Positions 33,770 through 43,373 of a stretch of DNA of 64,000 nucleotides are shown here, piece by piece. Every line of letters starts with the position of its first letter. The first letter of the stretch is position 1. Source of the stretch: Bradyrhizobium sp. OK095 (GTDB lineage: Bacteria > Pseudomonadota > Alphaproteobacteria > Rhizobiales > Xanthobacteraceae). The notes below the pieces were generated by a model. The model did no database searches. It saw only the letters and a program-made list of their open reading frames with translations, and had not been told where the DNA came from. Location: contig NZ_FOBX01000004.1 of NCBI RefSeq assembly GCF_900109945.1, positions 186,001 through 250,000 on the forward strand, read 5' to 3'. The position numbers were made by a program, and so were the translations under genes.

Positions 33770-35407
33770 ATGTCCAGGCCGATGTCCACCACCGCGATCC
33801 CCTCCGCCCGTACACGCGTCAAACCCCGGGTGAGCTTTGACCGCTTCCGGGCCTGGCTGGTCGCCAGCGCGACCCGGCCGGAGGCGCGGCTCTGGCTGGT
33901 GATCCAGCTCGCTATCCTGCATGCGGTGCTCTGGACCTTCATCCTGATCAATCTCAAGGCGGCGCAGGACGTTCACATGGACGTCGCAGAAGCCTGGGGC
34001 TGGGGCCAGAAATTCCTGTGGGGTTACGGCAAGCACCCGCCTTTGTCGGGCTGGGTTGCCGGCCTCTGGTTCACCATGTTCCCGGCGACCGACTGGGCCA
34101 CCTACGCGCTGGCGATGGCGACCGTCGGCGTCGGTATGGTGATCTGCTGGCTGCTTGCACTGCGCGTCGTGGACCCGCGGCGCGCGTTCCTGGTCGTGGT
34201 GATGGTCGCGCTCTATCCGATCTTCAATTTCAAGGGCTTTAAATACAACCCGGACCTGCTCCAGCTCGTCACGCTGCCGCTGCTGGTGCTCGCTTATCTC
34301 AATGCCTTCGAGAAGCGTACGTGGCACTCCGGAGTCTTGCTTGGGCTCGCCGGCGCGCTGGCGTTGATGACCAAATACTGGGTGCTGACGATGATCGGCG
34401 CCATCGGCCTTGCCGCGCTGATCCATCCGGAGCGGATGAAATTCCTGCTGTCGCCGGCGCCATGGGTCGCGATCGCGACGATGGTGGTGGCGATGATCCC
34501 GCACATCGTCTGGCTGGCGGACGTGCATTTCGTGCCGCTGACTTATGCCGGCGACACCTATAGCCTCGAGGACGCCGGCTTCGTGCATCAGCTCGTGGCC
34601 GGCTATGCCGTGCACAATGTCGCGCTGCTGGCGCTGCCGGTGGCGCTCGCTGCGCTCGCCATGGCGCTAGTGCCGCCATGGTTCACGCTGCTGTTGCGCG
34701 CGCCCTTGCGCGTCGTCACGCGGGCTTGGGCCCGTGGGGGCAATTCCGGCGTCAATGTCTCGCAGGCGCTGAATGTCTGGATCATCCAGATCATCGTCGC
34801 GGTCGGCCCGCCGCTCGGCGCGCTGGTGTTCAGCATCTACATGAAGACCGATTGGGGCATCTCGCTGTTCTTCCTGGTGCCGCTGGCGCTGGTCGCGATC
34901 CCCGCGCTGCGGGTGCAGAGTGCGGTGCTGTTCAACATCGTCGCGATCTGGCTTGTGCTCAGCGTCGCCACGCTCGCGGCTTCACCCTGGATCGCCGCGC
35001 GCGAGATGGCGGCCAATGCCGGCAACACCGCGACCTATGGCGCGCGGTCGGAGCTCGCGCGCGAGTTGACGCAGGCCTGGCACGCGCGCTTTGCCTCGCG
35101 CTGGGCGGTCGTCGCCGGCACGATGGAGTCGATCCAGCCGATGGTGTTCTACAGCCCGGATCATCCGGCGGCGCTCGTGCCGATCGAAGCCTGGGATTCC
35201 GGCCTGACCTCGCGCGATGATGCCAGGACGTATGGCTTCATCGGCGTGTTCGATCCGACCGATGGCCGCCTGCCGGCGTTCGAGAAATGGGTGTCGGAAG
35301 TGGCGCCGAATGCCGAGCGCATCGTGATGACGACGCGCCGCTTCACAAACGGCAAGGCCGGCCCGGCGATGAGCTGGAACATCTACATCGCGCCGCCGGC
35401 GAAGTGA
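33770..35407 (+). CDS. GT39/ArnT-type membrane glycosyltransferase
   Basis: The 545-residue protein has about ten membrane helices and a soluble C-terminal part from about residue 425. The first periplasmic loop carries the acidic motif HMDVAEAWGWGQ near residue 70 and GYGKHPPLSGWV near 87, as in GT-C enzymes of the PMT/ArnT superfamily. These use polyprenyl-phosphate sugars to modify lipid A, proteins or other periplasmic acceptors. The ATG at 33770 is taken; a second ATG is four codons in. It is convergent with HPr, with 8 bp between stops. Confidence 0.82.
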   Translation: MSRPMSTTAIPSARTRVKPRVSFDRFRAWLVASATRPEARLWLVIQLAILHAVLWTFILINLKAAQDVHMDVAEAWGWGQKFLWGYGKHPPLSGWVAGLWFTMFPATDWATYALAMATVGVGMVICWLLALRVVDPRRAFLVVVMVALYPIFNFKGFKYNPDLLQLVTLPLLVLAYLNAFEKRTWHSGVLLGLAGALALMTKYWVLTMIGAIGLAALIHPERMKFLLSPAPWVAIATMVVAMIPHIVWLADVHFVPLTYAGDTYSLEDAGFVHQLVAGYAVHNVALLALPVALAALAMALVPPWFTLLLRAPLRVVTRAWARGGNSGVNVSQALNVWIIQIIVAVGPPLGALVFSIYMKTDWGISLFFLVPLALVAIPALRVQSAVLFNIVAIWLVLSVATLAASPWIAAREMAANAGNTATYGARSELARELTQAWHARFASRWAVVAGTMESIQPMVFYSPDHPAALVPIEAWDSGLTSRDDARTYGFIGVFDPTDGRLPAFEKWVSEVAPNAERIVMTTRRFTNGKAGPAMSWNIYIAPPAK

Positions 35408-35414
35408 TCGGGAA

Positions 35415-35732
35415 CTAAATCCCTTCCTCGTTGAACTTGCTTTCAACGAGTTCCGTAATCGCCGCGAGCGCGGCGTCCGCTTCGGCACCAGCCGCGGCCA
35501 CCGTGATGGTCGTGCCCGGTCCTGCCGCAAGCATCATCAGGCCCATGATCGAGGTGCCGCCGACGGTCTCGCCCCCGCGCGTCACCCACACTTGCGCGTT
35601 GAAGCGCTCGACCGCCTGGACGAATTTTGCCGAGGCGCGCGCGTGCAGGCCGCGCTTGTTGATGATCAGGAGCTCTTTCGAAATCGCGCCCGCGGGCACG
35701 CCGGGCCCGGCTTGCGGCGCGTCGTCGCTCAT
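35415..35732 (-). CDS. ptsH: HPr phosphocarrier protein
   Basis: The 105-residue HPr has the phosphorylatable His30 in NKRGLHARASAK and the regulatory Ser61 in GGTSIMGLMML. The serine is the site used by HprK, which is encoded just upstream. The N-terminus has an extension of about 15 residues relative to standard HPr. It relays phosphate from EI to EIIA. The ATG overlaps the EIIA stop as ATGA. No sugar EIIBC is nearby, so the set looks regulatory rather than transporting. Confidence 0.95.
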   Translation of the reverse strand: MSDDAPQAGPGVPAGAISKELLIINKRGLHARASAKFVQAVERFNAQVWVTRGGETVGGTSIMGLMMLAAGPGTTITVAAAGAEADAALAAITELVESKFNEEGI

Positions 35733-36130
35733 TTGCCGGCGAGCACGCGGCTGGCGATGGTGACGTATTTGCGTCCGGCTTCCTGCGCCATCGCGATCGC
35801 GTCGGGCAGCGGACGCTCTTCACGCACCTTGGCGAGCTTTACCAGCATAGGCAGGTTGATGCCCGCGAGCACCTCGACCTTCGGCCGGCTCATGCAGGAT
35901 ATTGCGAGGTTCGACGGCGTGCCGCCGAACATGTCGGTGAGGATCGCAACCCCATCGCCGGAATCGACGCGGTTAACCGCCTCGATGATGTCGCTTCGGC
36001 ACAGATCGGAATCGTCTTCGGCACCGATCGTGATCGCTTCGATTTGCTTTTGTGGGCCCATGACATGCTCAAGCGCTGCCTTGAACTCGTCGGCAAGGCG
36101 CCCGTGGGTCACAAGTACTAGACCAATCAT
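35729..36130 (-). CDS. PTS EIIA component, mannose family
   Basis: The 133-residue EIIA(Man) domain has active-site His9 in MIGLVLVTHGRLADEF and the conserved AILTDMFGGTPSNLA near residue 65. It receives phosphate from HPr. With no EIIBCD in view it probably has a signalling role, as in other Rhizobiales, where this locus links carbon and nitrogen state to the ChvG/ChvI system. The start at 36130 follows GAGGAG; the frame is open 25 codons upstream without a better start. Its upstream gap of 209 bp allows its own promoter. Confidence 0.93.
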   Translation of the reverse strand: MIGLVLVTHGRLADEFKAALEHVMGPQKQIEAITIGAEDDSDLCRSDIIEAVNRVDSGDGVAILTDMFGGTPSNLAISCMSRPKVEVLAGINLPMLVKLAKVREERPLPDAIAMAQEAGRKYVTIASRVLAGK

Positions 36131-36286
36131 CGGAAAAACTCCTCGCGGGCGCTTTTGGTGCACCGCACGAACGCGCCACTTTGACCATCCAGAGCCCCCG
36201 CGCAAGAGGGGATGTTGCGTATCTCCCTGAATCTAGACGGATGGATGAGGGGAGCTGCGCCGGACTATTCGGTCGCGATAGTGGGG

Positions 36287-36316
36287 TTCATATGGTTACC
36301 ATTTCCCTTCAAACAA
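36287..36316 (-). promoter_or_regulatory. Possible promoter of the EIIA-HPr operon
   Basis: On the minus strand, TTGTTT (36316-36311) and TATGAA (36292-36287) are separated by 18 bp, a fair sigma-70-type arrangement about 155 bp upstream of the EIIA start. It is the best match in the 209-bp gap but only a pattern match. Confidence 0.25.
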
Positions 36317-36339
36317 TCGCCTGAAGGGTTAGCCAGAGG

Positions 36340-36819
36340 TTAACTCTTGGTAGTGGTCAAGGCTGCGACAACCAAAGGGAGGGGCGGAAAGTCGCGACTC
36401 ACCGGGATTCGCGGTATTTCGACACCGAAAATGCTGGTTTTCAGGGATTCGGCCGGCGGCAGCCGTTCCGCGTCCACGGCGTCCAGATCGACCACGAGAC
36501 CGACGGTCGCATGCACCGCAAAGTTGCAGCGGCGGATTCCGAGGCCCCGAATCTCGATCAGGCCGGCCAGCACGGGCGCGGGACGGACCTCAATTTCGTC
36601 GCCGACTGTCGCCAGATGGACACGGTCGTCACCGACCAGAACGGCCCTTTCGACCATCCCTGCGCGCCCCGCCATGATCAAATCGAAGGCAAGGCGCGAC
36701 TTGCCGGAGCCCGAGGGACCGCGGATCAGCACGGCCATTTGTCCGACCTTGACCGCGGAGGCGTGCACGCTGGGCCCGCCGTCGTTCAAGCTGCCGTCGT
36801 TCAAGCTGCCTTGGCTCAT
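36340..36819 (-). CDS. hprK: HPr kinase/phosphorylase, short alphaproteobacterial form
   Basis: The 159-residue protein holds only the catalytic domain, as usual in alphaproteobacteria. Firmicute HprK is about 310 residues. The P-loop is GPSGSGKS at 34-41, and the HprK signature region GLIEIRGLGIRRC lies near residue 88. It phosphorylates and dephosphorylates the regulatory serine of HPr. The ATG overlaps the chvG stop as ATGA. A 15-bp tandem duplication near the N-terminus encodes a repeated SLNDG motif. Confidence 0.93.
   Translation of the reverse strand: MSQGSLNDGSLNDGGPSVHASAVKVGQMAVLIRGPSGSGKSRLAFDLIMAGRAGMVERAVLVGDDRVHLATVGDEIEVRPAPVLAGLIEIRGLGIRRCNFAVHATVGLVVDLDAVDAERLPPAESLKTSIFGVEIPRIPVSRDFPPLPLVVAALTTTKS
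36781..36810. repeat. 15-bp tandem duplication in the hprK N-terminus
   Basis: GTCGTTCAAGCTGCC occurs twice in direct tandem and encodes the repeated SLNDG pentapeptide of HprK. It is in frame and lies before the catalytic domain. Confidence 0.9.
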
Positions 36820-38612
36820 AGCGCCGGCAGCCTCACCACGAAGCGCGCGCCTGATACCGTCGGGACGCCCTCATCGTCCGGGGGCCCAGCGCGGTTCTCG
36901 GCCCAGATGCGTCCGCCATGGGCATCGACGATCTGCTTGGAGATCGAAAGTCCGAGGCCGGAGTTTTGGCCGAAGCCCTGATGCGGACGATCAGTGTAGA
37001 AGCGCTCGAAGATGCGATCCAGCGCGTCGTCGCGAATGCCGGGACCGTCGTCGTCGACCACGATCTCGATTTCTCCGCGCACGCGGCGGCAAACGAGGCG
37101 GACCTTGCTGCCGGCTTCCGAGAAGGACTGGGCGTTGGAGAGCAGGTTGGAGACCACCTGTCCGAGCCGTGAATCGTGGCCGGTCACGGCGAGCGCGTCG
37201 TTCGCTCCGCGCCCCTCGAAGCGCGCCTCGACCGCGACGTCGTGGCCGAGCTTGGTCTCGTTCGCGACCGAGACCAGCGTGCCCAGCAGGCGGCGCAGAT
37301 CGACCGGGACGGCGTCCTGCCGCTGCAGCTCGGCATCGAGCCGGCTCGCGTCGGAGATATCAGTGATCAGCCGGTCGAGCCGCTTAACGTCGTGCTCGAT
37401 CACTTCGAGCAGGCGGGCGCGGCTGGTCTCGTTGCGCGCCAGCGGCATCGTCTCGACCGCGGAGCGCAGCGAGGTCAGCGGGTTCTTGAGCTCGTGGGCG
37501 ACGTCGGCGGCGAACATCTCGATCGCCTCGATACGGCTGTAGAGGGCGTTGGTCATGTCGCGCAACGCGCCGGACAGATGCCCGATCTCGTCGCGGCGGC
37601 GGGTGAAGTCGGGGATCTCGACGCGGGTCTTGATGCGGCGGCGGACGCGCTCGGCGCTGTCGGCGAGCCGGCGCACCGGACCCGCGATCGTGCTGGCAAG
37701 CAGCAGCGACAGCATGATCATGACCGCGGCGGCGACGCCGCCGATCTTCAGGATGGCGAGGCGCTCTGCCGTCACCATCTGGTCGATCTCGTCGCCCTGG
37801 GTCGACAGCATCAACGCACCGTGGATGGCGCGCGAGCGCAGCACGGGGACTGCGACGGAGACGATCACCTCGCCGCGTGAATTGACCCGCACCATCGAGC
37901 GCTTCTGGCCCTGGAGCGCTTCACCGACTTCCGCGTAGCCATTGCCGTTCTCGCGCCCGAGTTCGCGATAGAGCGGCAGATCGCCGCGGTTCAGCCAGGT
38001 GCGGACCGCGACCATGCCGCGCTCGACCAGGCCCGGTTTCAGCGACGGCGGCGGCAGCGGGAAGGTCAGCACGTTGTCGAGGTCGCGGCTGTCGAGCAGC
38101 AGTGTCCCGTTGGGATCGAAGATCCGCGCGCGGGTCTTGGTCGGCGAGATCAGCGTGCGCAGCACCGGCGCCACGCGCTCCGGATTGATCGGGAAATCGA
38201 GTGAATCGTCCGTCCCGCCATAGCTGTCGCCTGTCTTGAGGTCGAGCAGGCGGTCGGGATCGATGGTGATGGCGTTGGTCTGCACGGTTGCGGAGGCCGC
38301 GATCGCGCCCGCGATGATCTCGGCCTGTACCAAAAGGCTCTGCGCTCGCGCGTCGATCAGGCCGGCGCGGAACTGCGACAAATACAGGATGCTCGCAACC
38401 AGCGCGACGAGGCCCGCAAGGTTGAGCGAGACAATGCGCCGGGTCAGGCTCGAGAAGGACAGCGCGAAGAAGAACTGCCCGGCGCGCTTGAGCCAGTTCA
38501 GCGGCCGCCAGCCCTGCGTAACAGGTTTGTCACCGGAAACGTGCTCCAGAGCGCCGTCGGATGCGATGTTCCCGGCGTTCTGGTTCTCGTCAGGCTGCGT
38601 TCGGTCAAGCAA
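36816..38612 (-). CDS. chvG: Sensor histidine kinase ChvG (ExoS/BvrS type)
   Basis: The 598-residue kinase has a transmembrane helix at about 60-80, a periplasmic sensor to about 290, a second helix near 292-312, HAMP, and a HisKA/HATPase core. The phospho-acceptor is His373 in FAADVAHELKNPLTSLRSA; N and G boxes are seen in VVSNLLSNAQSF and GLGLSISKQIVDAHGG. ChvG senses acidity and envelope state and signals to ChvI. The only plausible start is TTG at 38612; no ATG or GTG suits before the first helix. It is coupled to hprK by an ATGA overlap and follows chvI by 116 bp. Confidence 0.93.
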   Translation of the reverse strand: MLDRTQPDENQNAGNIASDGALEHVSGDKPVTQGWRPLNWLKRAGQFFFALSFSSLTRRIVSLNLAGLVALVASILYLSQFRAGLIDARAQSLLVQAEIIAGAIAASATVQTNAITIDPDRLLDLKTGDSYGGTDDSLDFPINPERVAPVLRTLISPTKTRARIFDPNGTLLLDSRDLDNVLTFPLPPPSLKPGLVERGMVAVRTWLNRGDLPLYRELGRENGNGYAEVGEALQGQKRSMVRVNSRGEVIVSVAVPVLRSRAIHGALMLSTQGDEIDQMVTAERLAILKIGGVAAAVMIMLSLLLASTIAGPVRRLADSAERVRRRIKTRVEIPDFTRRRDEIGHLSGALRDMTNALYSRIEAIEMFAADVAHELKNPLTSLRSAVETMPLARNETSRARLLEVIEHDVKRLDRLITDISDASRLDAELQRQDAVPVDLRRLLGTLVSVANETKLGHDVAVEARFEGRGANDALAVTGHDSRLGQVVSNLLSNAQSFSEAGSKVRLVCRRVRGEIEIVVDDDGPGIRDDALDRIFERFYTDRPHQGFGQNSGLGLSISKQIVDAHGGRIWAENRAGPPDDEGVPTVSGARFVVRLPAL

Positions 38613-38728
38613 TGCTTACGCCCGCGTTAGGACAGCTGGTGCAACGGTCCCCGCATCCTAGAGCCATCCCGGTCCCGATGGAATCAGAACCGGCGCAGCA
38701 CTCTGCTTTTGTGAAGACGCCTTGCGCC

Positions 38729-39430
38729 TCAGGCTTCCTTGAAGCGGTAGCCGACGCCGTAGAGCGTCTCGATCATCTCGAAATCGTTGTCCGTCACCTT
38801 GAACTTCTTGCGCAGCCGCTTGATGTGGCTGTCGATGGTGCGGTCGTCGACATAGACCTGGTCGTCATAGGCGGCGTCCATCAGCGCGTTGCGGCTCTTC
38901 ACCACGCCCGGACGGGTCGCAAGCGCCTGGAGGATCAGGAATTCGGTGACGGTCAGCGTGACAGGCTCGTTCTTCCAGGTGCAGGTATGGCGTTCCGGAT
39001 CCATGCGCAAAAGGCCGCGGTCGAGCGCCTTGGCGTCGTTCTCCTTCGGCGTGACGGTCGGGTCCTTCGGCGCCGAGCGGCGCAGCACGGCCTTGACGCG
39101 CTCGACCAGCAGGCGCTGCGAGAACGGTTTGCGGATGAAATCGTCGGCGCCCATCTTGAGGCCGAACAGCTCGTCGATCTCTTCGTCCTTGGAGGTCAGG
39201 AAGATTACCGGCAGGTCGGACTTCTGCCTGAGACGGCGCAGCGTCTCCATGCCGTCCATGCGCGGCATCTTGATGTCGAGGATGGCGAGGTCGGGCTGGG
39301 TGGTGCGGAAACCGTCAAGCGCGGAGGCGCCGTCGGTGTAGGTCATGATGCGGTAGCCTTCGGCTTCCAGCGCGATCGAGACGGATGTGAGAATGTTGCG
39401 GTCGTCGTCGACCAAAGCGATTGTGGGCAT
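38729..39430 (-). CDS. chvI: Response regulator ChvI
   Basis: The 233-residue OmpR-type regulator has a receiver domain with phospho-acceptor Asp52 in [13 protein letters not shown], conserved Thr and Lys in FLTSKDEE and FIRKPFSQ, and a C-terminal winged helix with [18 protein letters not shown]. With ChvG it controls envelope, exopolysaccharide and acid-response genes and host association in Rhizobiales. It is the first gene of the chvI-chvG-hprK group. The 238 bp upstream, facing the HugZ-like gene, should hold its promoter. Confidence 0.95.
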   Translation of the reverse strand: MPTIALVDDDRNILTSVSIALEAEGYRIMTYTDGASALDGFRTTQPDLAILDIKMPRMDGMETLRRLRQKSDLPVIFLTSKDEEIDELFGLKMGADDFIRKPFSQRLLVERVKAVLRRSAPKDPTVTPKENDAKALDRGLLRMDPERHTCTWKNEPVTLTVTEFLILQALATRPGVVKSRNALMDAAYDDQVYVDDRTIDSHIKRLRKKFKVTDNDFEMIETLYGVGYRFKEA

Positions 39431-39668
39431 GAGCCTGCTTTCTGCTTTCCGTTTGGATCGTGGCTTAAACGGCGAGCAATCCAGTGGTGCGCCGCATACA
39501 TGGGTGCCGAATTTGGCGTTCGAACCTTGTCACCGAGCAATGCAAGCTGGGCTGAAGTGTGACCAAGTTCCACGAAAGGCGGCAGATTCGCCGCATCTCG
39601 ACCCATAACCAGACCCCCATTTACCCGAAATAAGGCCCCCCTTGCAACCACCTGAACCGAGAAAGCCG

Positions 39669-40403
39669 ATGCAACCGACCCCCGATTTCGATCCCGGAAA
39701 GCTCGCCAAATCGCTGCTGCGGCGGTCGCGGCAGGGCGCTCTCGCAACATTGATGGTGGGGTCCGGCGATCCCTATTGTTCCCTGGTCAATCTGGCCAGC
39801 CACCCGGACGGCTCGCCCGTCCTGCTGATCTCTGGCCTGGCCGTGCACACCAGGAACATCCTGGCGGATGGGCGGGTCTCCCTGTTGCTGGATGAACGTG
39901 CCGCCGGCGATCCGCTGGAAGGCGCCCGGATCATGCTGTCCGGCCGGGCGGAACAGGCCGACGCCGAGAAGGATCTGCTTCAACGGAGGTATCTCAATGC
40001 CCATCCATCGGCGGAGGCCTTTGTTTCATTTAAGGATTTTTCGTTCTTCCGGATCCGGCCGACGGGAACCCATCTGGTCGCCGGTTTCGGCCGCATCGTC
40101 GACCTCAAGCCCGAGCAGTTCCTGACGGACCTTGCCGGCGCGGAGGATTTGCTGGCGGCTGAGGAGGGGGCTGTGGAGCACATGAATGCCGACCATCGCG
40201 ATGCCATGGGCCTCTATGCAACAAAGCTCCTCGGCGCGGCCGCGGGCGACTGGCGCTGCACCGGCTGCGACCCCGAGGGTCTCGACATGCAGGACGGCCA
40301 GAGCGCCCTGCGGCTGGACTTTCCGGAGCGGGTGACCGACGGCACGGCGCTGCGCAAGATGCTGGTCCGCCTCGTGGGCGAGGCGCGCGCGAAGGCGGAC
40401 TAA
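39669..40403 (+). CDS. HugZ family / pyridoxamine-phosphate-oxidase-fold protein
   Basis: The 244-residue protein has an N-terminal split-barrel FMN or haem-binding fold (SLLRRSRQGALATLM, SLVNLASHPDGSPVLLISG) and a C-terminal DUF2470-like domain with EGAVEHMNADHRDAMGLYA. HugZ-family members bind or degrade haem, but many alphaproteobacterial relatives are uncharacterised. The ATG at 39669 is preferred over a TTG nine codons upstream. It separates chvI from the TPR-CHAT gene and may have its own promoter. Confidence 0.85.
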   Translation: MQPTPDFDPGKLAKSLLRRSRQGALATLMVGSGDPYCSLVNLASHPDGSPVLLISGLAVHTRNILADGRVSLLLDERAAGDPLEGARIMLSGRAEQADAEKDLLQRRYLNAHPSAEAFVSFKDFSFFRIRPTGTHLVAGFGRIVDLKPEQFLTDLAGAEDLLAAEEGAVEHMNADHRDAMGLYATKLLGAAAGDWRCTGCDPEGLDMQDGQSALRLDFPERVTDGTALRKMLVRLVGEARAKAD

Positions 40404-40481
40404 AGCGCGACAATTTGAACGCCGCTCCCGGTCGCTGCGACCCAACACCGTAATGGTTCGAGGTCGGCAGCGAGAGGGTTC

Positions 40482-43070
40482 ATGACACGCCGTCGCTTGA
40501 TGCTGGTCGCGGGTTTGGCGCTCGTGATCGCCGGATCGCTCACCACGCCGGTCCTCGCCCAGAAAGGTCTTGCCGCGGAGAGCGCGCGGATCAACGCGCT
40601 CATGAGCGCCGGCAAGTATTCGGAAGCGCTGCCGCTCGCGCAAGGCATGGTCGCGAGTCTGGAGAAGGACAACGGTCGCGAACTCGCCGCCGCGCTCAAC
40701 AATCTCGGTCAGGTCTATGCCGGCCAGGGCCGCGACGATCTGGCCGAGCCGCTCTACAAGCGCGCCATCGCGCTGCTGGAGAAATCACTCGGTCTGGAAA
40801 CGCCGCTGATTTCGGCCGAACTGACCAATCTCGCCGCGCTCTATCAGCGGCAAGGCCGCCTCATTGAAGCCGAGCCGCTGTTCAAGCGTGCGCTGTCCGT
40901 GAGCGAGAAGGGCCTGTCGCGCGAGCATCCCGATGTCGGCCGGGCCCTCAACAATCTCGCCACGCTTTATGTGAAGCAGGAACGGCAGGCCGACGCCGAA
41001 CCGCTGTTCCAGCGCGCGCTTGCGATTTACCAGAAGGCCGGCGGCCCCGAGCATCCAGCCGTCGCCACAGTCCTCAACAACATCGGCCAGGTCGACCGCG
41101 ACCTCAACCGCGATGCGGACGCCGAGGCGCCGATCAAGCGCTCGCTCGCGATCCGCGAAAAGGTGCTGGGGCCGGATCATCCCGATGTCGCGCGCTCGCT
41201 GAACAATCTCGCCGGGCTCTACGAGCACCAGCAGCGCTATGCCGATGCCGAGCCGCTCTATCGTCGTGCGCTTGCCATCCGTGAGCGTGCACTCGGGCCG
41301 GATCATCCTGACGTGCTGACCTCGACCGGCAATCTCGCCTATTTCCTCTATGTTTCCGGGCGCACCGCAGATGCGCTGCCGCTGGCGGAACGGACGCTTC
41401 GCGGCGATCGCGCGCAGCTGCGTGTGGTGCTGCCGATTTTGTTTGCCGCGCGGCAGCAGCATCTTCTCCCCGACGACAAGGCACTCGATGAAGCGCTGGC
41501 CGCGATCCAGCGCGGCACGCAATCCTCCGCCGCGTCCGCCGTGAACAAGCTCGCGGTGCGGCTTGCCGCCGGCAGCGACCGGCTCGCCGAGCTCGTGCGC
41601 AAGGACCAGGATCTTGCCGCCGAGACTGATGCGCTCGACAAGGCAATCATCACGGCGGTGTCGAAGCAGGCCGCGCAACGCGACGTCGCGGCCGAGCAGC
41701 GCAGCCGCGCGCGGATCGCAGCGATCGCGAGCGAGCGCGCCGGCTTGCAGAAGACGCTCGCCGTCGAGTTTCCCGACTATGCCTCGCTCTCCAACCCGCT
41801 GCCGCTCGCGGTGAAGGACATCCAGCCGCTGTTGTCGGCCGACGAAGCGATGGCGATCTATTCCGTCGTCGACAAGCGGAGCTATGTCATCGCCATCACG
41901 CGCGACGGCGTCGACTGGAAGGAGATCCCCCTCGGCGCGGACGCGTTGACGCAGAAGGTGACGGCGTTTCGCAAAGGGCTCGATGTCGGTAAGGCGCGCG
42001 ATGCCTCCGGCAAATCGGGATTGTTCGACCTCGCGCTCGCCAACGAGCTCTATGTCGCGCTGCTCGGCCCGGTCGAGGCGCTGACAAAGGACAAGCGCAG
42101 CCTTTTGGTGGTGCCGTCGGCCGCGCTGACCGCATTGCCGTTTCATCTGCTCGTCACGGAGACGCCGCAAGCTGCGATCCCGGACAAGCTCGAAGGCTAT
42201 CGCAGCGCGGCCTGGTTGCTCCGGCGTCAGGCCGTCTCGGTGCTGCCGTCGGTGATCAGCCTGAAATCGCTGCGTGCCTTTGCGCGCAGGGATCAAGGCG
42301 TCAAGCCGATGACCGGCTTTGGCGATCCCGTCTTCAACCCTGCGGCCGAAGGGCCTGCCGATCGTCGTGCCGCGGGCGGCAAGGTCGCCGCGCGCAGCGT
42401 CGCGACGATTGCCTATACCGACTTCTGGCGCGGTGCCGGCGTCGATCGCGCGCAGCTTGCCAAAGCGCTGCCGCAATTGCCTGACACCGCCGACGAGCTG
42501 AACGCGGTGGCCAAGGATGTCGGTGCGGGCGAGGCCGACATCCATCTCGGCCGCGATGCCAGCGAAACGACGCTCAAGCGTGCAGCGCTTGCTCAATACA
42601 GTATCATTTACTTTGCCACCCACGGCCTCGTTGCGGGCGACGTCAAGGGACTGGGCGAGCCCTCGCTTGCGCTCTCCATTCCCGATCAGCCCACGGAGCT
42701 TGACGATGGCCTGCTGACTGCAAGCGAAGTCGCCCAGCTCAAGCTCAATGCGGATTGGGTTGTGCTGTCCGCCTGCAACACCATCGCCGGTGACAAGCCC
42801 GGGGCCGAGGCGCTGTCGGGGCTGGCGCGCGCGTTCTTCTATGCCGGCGCCCGTGCGCTGCTGGTCTCGCATTGGGCGGTGGATTCGGAAGCTGCCACCC
42901 GCTTGACCATTTCGACTTTCGCTTTGCTCAAAAACGAACCAGGAATCGGTCGTGCCGAAGCGTTGCGCCGCGCAATGTTAGCCTACATCGATGACACCTC
43001 GTCGCCGCGCAACGCCTACCCTGCGATGTGGGGGCCGTTCGCGCTCATTGGCGAAGGCGAGGTACGATGA
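40482..43070 (+). CDS. Exported TPR-CHAT domain protease
   Basis: The 862-residue protein has a Sec signal peptide ([20 protein letters not shown], cut near LAQK). At least five 42-residue kinesin-light-chain TPRs follow at about 60-300, each with an NLA/NNLG core and a DHPDV-type linker. A helical linker leads to a C-terminal CHAT (caspase-HetF) domain from about residue 450. The catalytic dyad is intact: His714 in [11 protein letters not shown] and Cys765 in [11 protein letters not shown]. It is therefore probably an active periplasmic cysteine protease with TPRs for substrate or partner binding. GAGAGG precedes the ATG. Its target is unknown; it lies between the ChvI locus and pckA. Confidence 0.9.
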   Translation: MTRRRLMLVAGLALVIAGSLTTPVLAQKGLAAESARINALMSAGKYSEALPLAQGMVASLEKDNGRELAAALNNLGQVYAGQGRDDLAEPLYKRAIALLEKSLGLETPLISAELTNLAALYQRQGRLIEAEPLFKRALSVSEKGLSREHPDVGRALNNLATLYVKQERQADAEPLFQRALAIYQKAGGPEHPAVATVLNNIGQVDRDLNRDADAEAPIKRSLAIREKVLGPDHPDVARSLNNLAGLYEHQQRYADAEPLYRRALAIRERALGPDHPDVLTSTGNLAYFLYVSGRTADALPLAERTLRGDRAQLRVVLPILFAARQQHLLPDDKALDEALAAIQRGTQSSAASAVNKLAVRLAAGSDRLAELVRKDQDLAAETDALDKAIITAVSKQAAQRDVAAEQRSRARIAAIASERAGLQKTLAVEFPDYASLSNPLPLAVKDIQPLLSADEAMAIYSVVDKRSYVIAITRDGVDWKEIPLGADALTQKVTAFRKGLDVGKARDASGKSGLFDLALANELYVALLGPVEALTKDKRSLLVVPSAALTALPFHLLVTETPQAAIPDKLEGYRSAAWLLRRQAVSVLPSVISLKSLRAFARRDQGVKPMTGFGDPVFNPAAEGPADRRAAGGKVAARSVATIAYTDFWRGAGVDRAQLAKALPQLPDTADELNAVAKDVGAGEADIHLGRDASETTLKRAALAQYSIIYFATHGLVAGDVKGLGEPSLALSIPDQPTELDDGLLTASEVAQLKLNADWVVLSACNTIAGDKPGAEALSGLARAFFYAGARALLVSHWAVDSEAATRLTISTFALLKNEPGIGRAEALRRAMLAYIDDTSSPRNAYPAMWGPFALIGEGEVR

Positions 43071-43373
43071 GCCGCCCCAGGGCAGAGATTGTGCGTCGCA
43101 ATAGCCGTGGGAGCAATAACATCGGGAAACGCGGAATCATGCATTTGGTTGCGCGACCATCCCCGATTTTTTGATGCGCCTGCTCAGAGCTGACATGCGC
43201 GACGTTTGGCGCGGTCCTTGAATAAACCAAATCCTGCGGGATCAGCTTGGCAACGCCAGCGTTCACCGATATTAGGTCGTCCAACCGAGGCCGGATGGCC
43301 TGTTATTCACGGTGACCGCGATGGTGCCAAAGCTTGGTCGCGCTGAGTGTCGCGGGTTCTAGGAGGATTTTTC
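43071..43373. other. Intergenic region upstream of pckA
   Basis: No gene is supported here. Small frames on both strands lack protein-like composition. The region contains a candidate sigma-70-type promoter (43247-43275) and the strong ribosome-binding site AGGAGG at 43361-43366 before the pckA GTG. Confidence 0.6.
43247..43275 (+). promoter_or_regulatory. Candidate pckA promoter
   Basis: TTGGCA (43247-43252) and TATTAG (43270-43275) are spaced by 17 bp, about 100 bp before the pckA start. It is the best sigma-70-like match in the gap. In some Rhizobiales pckA responds to ChvI, but I see no defined ChvI box here. Confidence 0.35.

Noticed and set aside
40785..42872. A 695-codon frame antisense to the TPR-CHAT gene
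   Set aside because: The sense strand has a signal peptide, TPRs and a catalytic dyad; the antisense frame has none and is an expected GC-rich shadow.
43045..43284. A 79-codon minus-strand frame in the pckA upstream region
   Set aside because: It overlaps the CHAT gene end and the likely pckA promoter, has no ribosome-binding site of note and no protein character.
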